Shown: piece by piece, positions 7,698 through 11,455 of the stretch
Layout: every line of letters begins with the position of its first letter
Numbering within the stretch: the first letter of the stretch is position 1
Assembly: GCA_021799915.1 (NCBI GenBank)
Contig: JAJYZN010000052.1
Location: forward strand, 3,925-15,379
DNA: 11,455 bases
Direction of reading: 5' to 3'
From: Actinomycetes bacterium
GTDB lineage: Bacteria > Actinomycetota > Acidimicrobiia > Acidimicrobiales > RAAP-2
Notes under the pieces: model-generated
What the model was told of the DNA's origin: nothing
What the model saw: the letters and a program-made list of their open reading frames with translations, nothing else
The model's database searches: none
Position numbers and translations under genes: made by a program

Positions 7698-8480
7698 ATG
7701 GGCATGCTCGACGGAAAGCGAATCCTCATCACCGGCGTCCTCACCGATGCCTCGCTGGCATTCGCCGTCGCTCGCCGGGCCCAGGCGGAGGGGGCCGAGA
7801 TAGTGCTCTCGGGAGCCGGCCGAGGGCTCTCCCTCACCCGGCGCACCGCACGAAAGCTGGACCCCGCTCCCGATGTGCTGGAGATCGACGTCACGAGCGA
7901 CGACCAGCTGGCCGCCGCCGGCAGCGTGCTGGGAGAGCGTTGGGGCCGCCTTGACGGCCTCCTCCACGCAATTGGGTTCGCCCCTCCGGTCTGCCTCGGC
8001 CAGGGTATGTTCGCCGCCGGATGGGACGACGTCACGGTGGCACTGCAGGTATCGGCGTACTCTCTCAAGGCTCTGGTGGGAGCCTTCCGCCCGCTCCTCG
8101 AGGAGGCCGGCGCCGGCGGGGGGGCTTCGGTGGTGGGCCTGGACTTCGATGCCACTGTGGCCTGGCCCCTCTACGACTGGATGGGCGTGGCCAAGGCCGC
8201 CCTGGAGTCCCTGGCGCGTTACCTGGCACGGGACCTGGGTCCTCGTGGCGTGAGGGTCAACCTCGTGGCCGCAGGACCGGTCCGGACGATGGCGGCCAAG
8301 TCCATCCCCGGCTTCCCCGAGTTCGAGGAGACGTGGCGGCAGCGGGCACCACTGGGCTGGAACGTCCACGACGCCGACGTGGTCGCCCGGGCCTGCATCG
8401 CCCTCATGTCCGACTGGCTCCCGATGACCACCGGGGAGGTGCTTCACGTGGACGGCGGGGTCCACGCCGTAGGATCGTGA
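7698..8480 (+). CDS. fabI: enoyl-[acyl-carrier-protein] reductase, FabI/InhA-like
   Basis: NADH-dependent reductase that saturates the trans-2 double bond in fatty-acid elongation. The product has 260 residues from the ATG at 7698; a second ATG at 7704 is possible, while the in-frame ATG at 7635 would add a proline-rich leader overlapping the npdG start. Start MGMLDGKRILITG matches the InhA N-terminus, including the glycine-poor FabI nucleotide loop. The catalytic Y159-x6-K166 pair is present, and F150 stands where InhA has Phe149 and FabI has a Tyr, so the active site is InhA-like. LVAAGPVRT (189-197), QRAPLGW (215-221) and SDWLP-x-TTGE are also conserved. The residue equal to InhA Ser94 is Ala91 (HAIGF). 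The substrate loop between VRT and RAP is about 10 residues shorter than in InhA, suggesting shorter substrates (inference). It overlaps the next gene by GTGA. Confidence 0.92.
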   Translation: MGMLDGKRILITGVLTDASLAFAVARRAQAEGAEIVLSGAGRGLSLTRRTARKLDPAPDVLEIDVTSDDQLAAAGSVLGERWGRLDGLLHAIGFAPPVCLGQGMFAAGWDDVTVALQVSAYSLKALVGAFRPLLEEAGAGGGASVVGLDFDATVAWPLYDWMGVAKAALESLARYLARDLGPRGVRVNLVAAGPVRTMAAKSIPGFPEFEETWRQRAPLGWNVHDADVVARACIALMSDWLPMTTGEVLHVDGGVHAVGS

Positions 8481-8866
8481 CCGTGCCGACCCCCGAGTCA
8501 CTTCGCCGCCTGGTGGACCGGTACTGCACAGCAGTCAGTTCGAGGGACGTCGACGCCGTGGTGGCGCTCTTCACGGAGGATGCGGTCCAGTGCGACCCGG
8601 CTGGCACCCCTCCCAACGTCGGGCACGAAGCCATCGCTGCCTTCTTCCGGTCCGCCGTGGAGGCCAGCACGGCGACGACATTCCAGGCGCTTGCCGTCCA
8701 TACCAGTGGACACCATGTCGCCATTGACTTCCAGGTCGTCGTCACCATGGATGGAGGATCGATGGTCATCGCAGGCATCGAGGTGTTCTCGGTCTCCGAC
8801 GACGACCGGATCACCGCTTCCACCGCCTACTGGGACGACAACGACGTCACGTTCCGCGCCGCGTGA
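8477..8866 (+). CDS. steroid delta-isomerase-like (SnoaL/NTF2-fold) protein
   Basis: Small cone-shaped alpha+beta protein of 129 residues related to ketosteroid isomerases, which shift a double bond in 3-oxo-steroids by proton transfer. The GTG at 8477 overlaps the fabI stop (GTGA); a GTG at 8483 has AGGA 8 bases upstream and would give 127 residues, and either is possible. Tyr16 and Asp40 fall at the positions of the catalytic Tyr and Asp base of Pseudomonas ketosteroid isomerase, in the contexts DRYCTAV and QCDPAGTPP. The third catalytic acid (Asp103 in that enzyme) is matched by Glu102. The pattern DVDAVVALF-x-EDA is typical of the superfamily. Overlap with fabI implies co-translation. The true substrate is unknown: a steroid, a polyketide or an enoyl-CoA isomer are all possible, and many family members are annotated only by fold. 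Confidence 0.82.
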   Translation: MTVPTPESLRRLVDRYCTAVSSRDVDAVVALFTEDAVQCDPAGTPPNVGHEAIAAFFRSAVEASTATTFQALAVHTSGHHVAIDFQVVVTMDGGSMVIAGIEVFSVSDDDRITASTAYWDDNDVTFRAA

Positions 8867-8897
8867 GCACGGTCCTGAGGCACAGGAGCTGAGCACC

Positions 8898-8925
8898 CAC
8901 GGCCGGTCCATCGGCCCGGCCCGTG
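8898..8925 (+). terminator. GC-rich hairpin after the fabI-isomerase unit
   Basis: GGCCGG (8901-8906) pairs with CCGGCC (8916-8921) around a 9-base loop, extended by CAC/GTG (8898-8900 with 8923-8925) across one bulged C. It begins 31 bases after the isomerase stop and ends 32 bases before the ABC start. No U-tract follows, so it is at best an atypical actinobacterial terminator, or a pause site. Confidence 0.35.
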
Positions 8926-8957
8926 CGGTGATGGCAGCATGAACGGAGGGAGACACC

Positions 8958-10880
8958 ATGCCACCGCCTGGTAGAGGAATGGGTGGCGGTGGGTGGGCCG
9001 GCATGCGTTCGTTCCGACAGGACCGTTCGGTGCTCGATCACCGGATCACGCCCGGCACCACCAGGCGGATGCTGCGGTTCGCCGTCCCCTACCGGCGGAT
9101 ACTGTCCATCTTCCTCCCCGTGGTGGTTCTCGGATCAGCCGTAGGCGCGGTGAACCCGCTCATCTTGCGGGCGATCATCGACAAGGGCATCCTGGGGCAC
9201 CGCAGTGGTCTCGTGATCACGCTCGCCCTGGTGGCCGGCGGGCTGGCCGTGGTCACAGCCGCACTCTCGCTCTTCGAGCGTCGGGTCTCGGCAGTCGTCG
9301 GCGAGGGCCTCATCTTCGACATGCGGTCCAAGGTCTTCCGCCACATCCAGCAGATGCCGCTGGCCTTCTTCACCCGCACCCAGACCGGAGCCCTCGTGAG
9401 CCGGCTGAACAACGACGTCATCGGAGCCCAGCAAGCCTTCACCGACCTCCTGTCGAACGTGGTAGGGAACCTCGTCACGGTCCTCATCGTCATGGTTGCC
9501 ATGTTCGTCCTCAGTTGGCAGATCACCCTGGTGGCGCTGGTGCTCCTCCCGATGTTCTTGGTACCGGCCCGGATTGTCGGGCGACGCCTCGGGACCATCA
9601 CCTTGGAGGGCTACAACCTCAACAGCGAGATGAACATGGTGATGAACGAGCGCTTCAACGTCTCGGGCGCCATGCTGGTCAAGCTGTTCGGCCGGCCCGA
9701 GGCCGAAGCCGACAACTTCGACCACAAGGCCGCCCGGGTGCGCGACATCGGGATCGCCCAGGCCCTCTACTCTCGGCTGTTCCTCGTCGCCCTCACCCTC
9801 ACCGCCGCCTTGGCCACGGCCTTCGCCTATGGGTTCGGCGGTGTCGAGGCCGTCCACGGGAGGCTGGCCGTCGGCACCGTCGTAGCCATCACGGCGTACC
9901 TGGCCCGGCTGTACGCGCCCCTGACCCAGCTGTCGAACGTGAATCTCGACGTCATGACCACCTTGGTGTCGTTCGAACGTGTCTTCGAAGTGCTGGACCT
10001 GGTCCCGATGATCCAAGAGCGCCCCGGTGCCGTCGACGTTCCTCGAGGGCCGGCCACGATCGAATTCGACCACGTCGACTTCTCGTACCCGAGCGCCGAG
10101 GACGTGTCACTGGCTTCGCTCGAAGCGGTCGCCGTGCTCGAGACGGCGCCGCGCGCCGATGTCCTCCACGACATCACGTTCCGGATCGACCCCGGCCAGA
10201 TGGTGGCCCTGGTCGGGCCGTCGGGCGCCGGGAAGACCACCATCTCGAACCTCGTTCCCCGCCTCTACGACCCGACGTCGGGTCGGGTCCTGGTCTCGGG
10301 TGTGGACGTCACCGACGCCACCCAGGCATCCTTGCGCGACGTCATCGGAGTGGTCACCCAGGACCCCCATCTCTTCCACGACACCCTGCGGGCGAACCTG
10401 CTCTACGCTCGACCGACAGCCGCTGAAGACGAGCTGCTGGCCGCCCTCGACCAGGCGCAGATACTTCCCCTGGTCCAGTCCCTGCCCGACGGCCTCGACA
10501 CGCTGGTGGGTGAGAGAGGGTACCGGCTCTCGGGTGGGGAGAAGCAGCGGGTGGCCCTCGCCCGGCTCATCCTGAAGGCTCCCGACGTGGTGGTCCTCGA
10601 CGAAGCCACCGCCCACCTGGACTCCGAAGCGGAGGTGGCCGTCCAGTCTGCCCTGCGTCGAGCACTGGCCGGCCGTACTTCCCTCGTGATCGCCCACCGC
10701 CTCTCGACCGTCCGCGAGGCCGATCAGCTCCTGGTCGTCGACGCCGGGAGGATCGTCGAACGCGGGACCCACGCCGAGCTGCTGGCCCAGGCCGGGCTCT
10801 ACGCCGAGCTCTACACGACCCAGTTCGCTGATCAGGAGACCCCCTCAGCCACGGGCCAGCCGGCACCAGAGCGACGGTGA
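8958..10880 (+). CDS. ABC transporter, fused permease/ATPase (half-exporter)
   Basis: Membrane exporter half-transporter of 640 residues that should work as a homodimer or with a partner; substrate unknown. The ATG at 8958 has GGAGG 8 bases upstream. The N-terminus is Gly-rich and cytoplasmic. An ABC type-1 membrane domain follows with about six helices (roughly 48-70, 85-105, 165-187, 189-205, 275-296, 303-322). The nucleotide-binding domain has A-loop Tyr377, Walker A GPSGAGKTT (420-428), Q-loop Gln468, signature LSGGEKQ (524-530), Walker B VVVLDE (544-549) with catalytic Glu549, and switch His580, so it looks fully active. Between the A-loop and the Walker A strand there is an insertion of about 25 residues (378-402) that contains VSLASLEAVAVL. 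No substrate-linked genes adjoin it; drug or lipid export is the usual role of this class but is not shown here. Confidence 0.95.
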   Translation: MPPPGRGMGGGGWAGMRSFRQDRSVLDHRITPGTTRRMLRFAVPYRRILSIFLPVVVLGSAVGAVNPLILRAIIDKGILGHRSGLVITLALVAGGLAVVTAALSLFERRVSAVVGEGLIFDMRSKVFRHIQQMPLAFFTRTQTGALVSRLNNDVIGAQQAFTDLLSNVVGNLVTVLIVMVAMFVLSWQITLVALVLLPMFLVPARIVGRRLGTITLEGYNLNSEMNMVMNERFNVSGAMLVKLFGRPEAEADNFDHKAARVRDIGIAQALYSRLFLVALTLTAALATAFAYGFGGVEAVHGRLAVGTVVAITAYLARLYAPLTQLSNVNLDVMTTLVSFERVFEVLDLVPMIQERPGAVDVPRGPATIEFDHVDFSYPSAEDVSLASLEAVAVLETAPRADVLHDITFRIDPGQMVALVGPSGAGKTTISNLVPRLYDPTSGRVLVSGVDVTDATQASLRDVIGVVTQDPHLFHDTLRANLLYARPTAAEDELLAALDQAQILPLVQSLPDGLDTLVGERGYRLSGGEKQRVALARLILKAPDVVVLDEATAHLDSEAEVAVQSALRRALAGRTSLVIAHRLSTVREADQLLVVDAGRIVERGTHAELLAQAGLYAELYTTQFADQETPSATGQPAPERR

Positions 10881-11296
10881 CAGAGGCCGTTCCTGCCCCG
10901 CGCTGACCGGACCGGACCAGCTCTGGCGGCGTCCTCCGTCACGGTGGTGAGCGCGTTGGCCACGATGCTCGGCACCACACGCTTCGCATGCCCCCGACGG
11001 GAGCTCTGGCCCCCGCCCGTCTCGGGCTCCCCTGGGACGGTCCACTGGCGACCCCCGCCTACTGCCGGCATCGCTGCGACCGGGCCGGGCTGCTCCGCAC
11101 CGCTACCAAAGTGGCGTTCCCGGAGGCGGCCGACCTGGCGCCCAAGGGGAACAGAAAGGCCTGGTCGACACCTCCCCAACGACCACGGGACTCCTCGACG
11201 TCCGAACGCCCACGGACCTGCCCGCCGTCTGCCCTCGGCTGGGTTCCAAGGTGGGATTGGTGGTCGAGACCACGCTGGCTTCGCCGTTCAACATGC
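10881..11296. other. stretch of about 416 bases with no supported gene
   Basis: After the ABC stop no frame on either strand looks like a family I know. The open frames here on both strands are rich in Pro, Arg and Gly, as expected from random high-GC DNA, and have no ribosome sites. An imperfect GGGAGC...GCTCCC pair (10999-11004 and 11026-11031) has a 21-base loop and is weak. The segment may be intergenic or a decayed element related to the ORF end that follows. Confidence 0.5.
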
Positions 11297-11455
11297 CTAC
11301 CAGTCCCAGGTCGGCATCCGACAACTACAGCCTCCATCGAACCCAGCGTGGTTCACCTCGCTCTCGGCTCGCGCTTTCAGCCGGGAGCGGTAGGCGGCCT
11401 GGCGAAGGGCGTTGGTGGCGTAGATCCGCGGACGCCCCGATCCGGGCCGTGGTCC
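11297..11455 (-). CDS. C-terminal end of an unknown ORF with a basic RQAAYRSRL motif (partial)
   Basis: Reading the minus strand from the right edge, 52 codons are open and end at the TAG at 11299-11297. The first part reads GRPRIYATNALRQAAYRSRL and continues KARAE. It resembles the GRPRRYCS-x2-CRQ-x-AYR motif seen in many small actinobacterial proteins, but here both Cys positions of that motif are Ala or Leu. The remaining tail holds two Cys (positions 43 and 45 of the fragment) and ends in Trp. The 5' end is outside the window, so neither frame nor start can be confirmed. It could be a real gene end, a mobile-element end or a decayed copy. Function unknown. Confidence 0.35.
   Translation of the reverse strand, partial: GPRPGSGRPRIYATNALRQAAYRSRLKARAESEVNHAGFDGGCSCRMPTWDW

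Noticed and set aside
10865..10926. CCAGAGC...GCTCTGG inverted repeat after the ABC gene as a terminator
   Set aside because: The 7-base arms are separated by about 48 bases, with part of the left arm inside the coding region and no U-tract.
10944..11393. 149-codon plus-strand ORF after the ABC gene
   Set aside because: No ribosome site, Pro/Arg/Gly-rich composition, no recognisable domain, and it overlaps the better motif-bearing frame on the other strand.
1..11455. CRISPR array, tRNA, rRNA, intact insertion sequence, phage or toxin-antitoxin system
   Set aside because: No regularly spaced repeats, RNA-gene-like sequence, transposase or integrase motif was seen on either strand.

Overview
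The window is a high-GC stretch with densely packed genes, GTG as well as ATG starts, and a gene set typical of Actinobacteria: mycothiol-type ligase, F420 reductase, phosphatidylinositol phosphate synthase, actinobacterial EF-G2 and an InhA-like enoyl reductase. An Acidimicrobiia-like or other deep-branching actinobacterium is the best guess; this is inferred from gene content, not from a marker tree.

Layout, left to right. (1) Positions 1-826, minus strand: a CDP-alcohol phosphatidyltransferase (probable phosphatidylinositol phosphate synthase) that runs off the left edge with an unusual arginine-rich tail. (2) 827-1042: divergent intergenic region. (3) 1043-3118, plus strand: a full-length EF-G2 (FusA2-type) protein with changed GTPase motifs. 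(4) 3174-7617, minus strand: a compact run read as npdG, mshC, thrS, HIT hydrolase (gaps of 12, 93 and 16 bp), convergent with EF-G2. (5) 7618-7697: short divergent region. (6) 7698-8866, plus strand: an InhA/FabI-like enoyl-ACP reductase overlapping a ketosteroid-isomerase-like gene. (7) 8958-10880, plus strand: a complete ABC exporter half-transporter. (8) 10881-11455: no convincing complete gene; a minus-strand ORF end with a conserved-looking basic motif enters from the right edge.

How the genes relate. In mycobacteria thrS, a HIT-domain Ap4A phosphorylase and pgsA1 lie next to each other ahead of the mannoside (PIM) genes. The same order on the same strand is seen here, but EF-G2 sits on the opposite strand between the HIT gene and pgsA. 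PI-phosphate synthase and MshC both belong to pathways that start from inositol phosphate (phosphatidylinositol lipids and mycothiol), and NpdG supplies or uses reduced F420 against NADP, so the left two thirds pairs translation genes with actinobacterial redox and lipid cofactors. The enoyl reductase and its coupled isomerase-like partner point to fatty-acid or steroid-like acyl chemistry. No CRISPR array, tRNA, rRNA, intact insertion sequence or clear phage module was seen. I found no wholly new system; the most unusual points are residue changes in EF-G2 and the enoyl reductase, the EF-G2 placement, and the unexplained right end.
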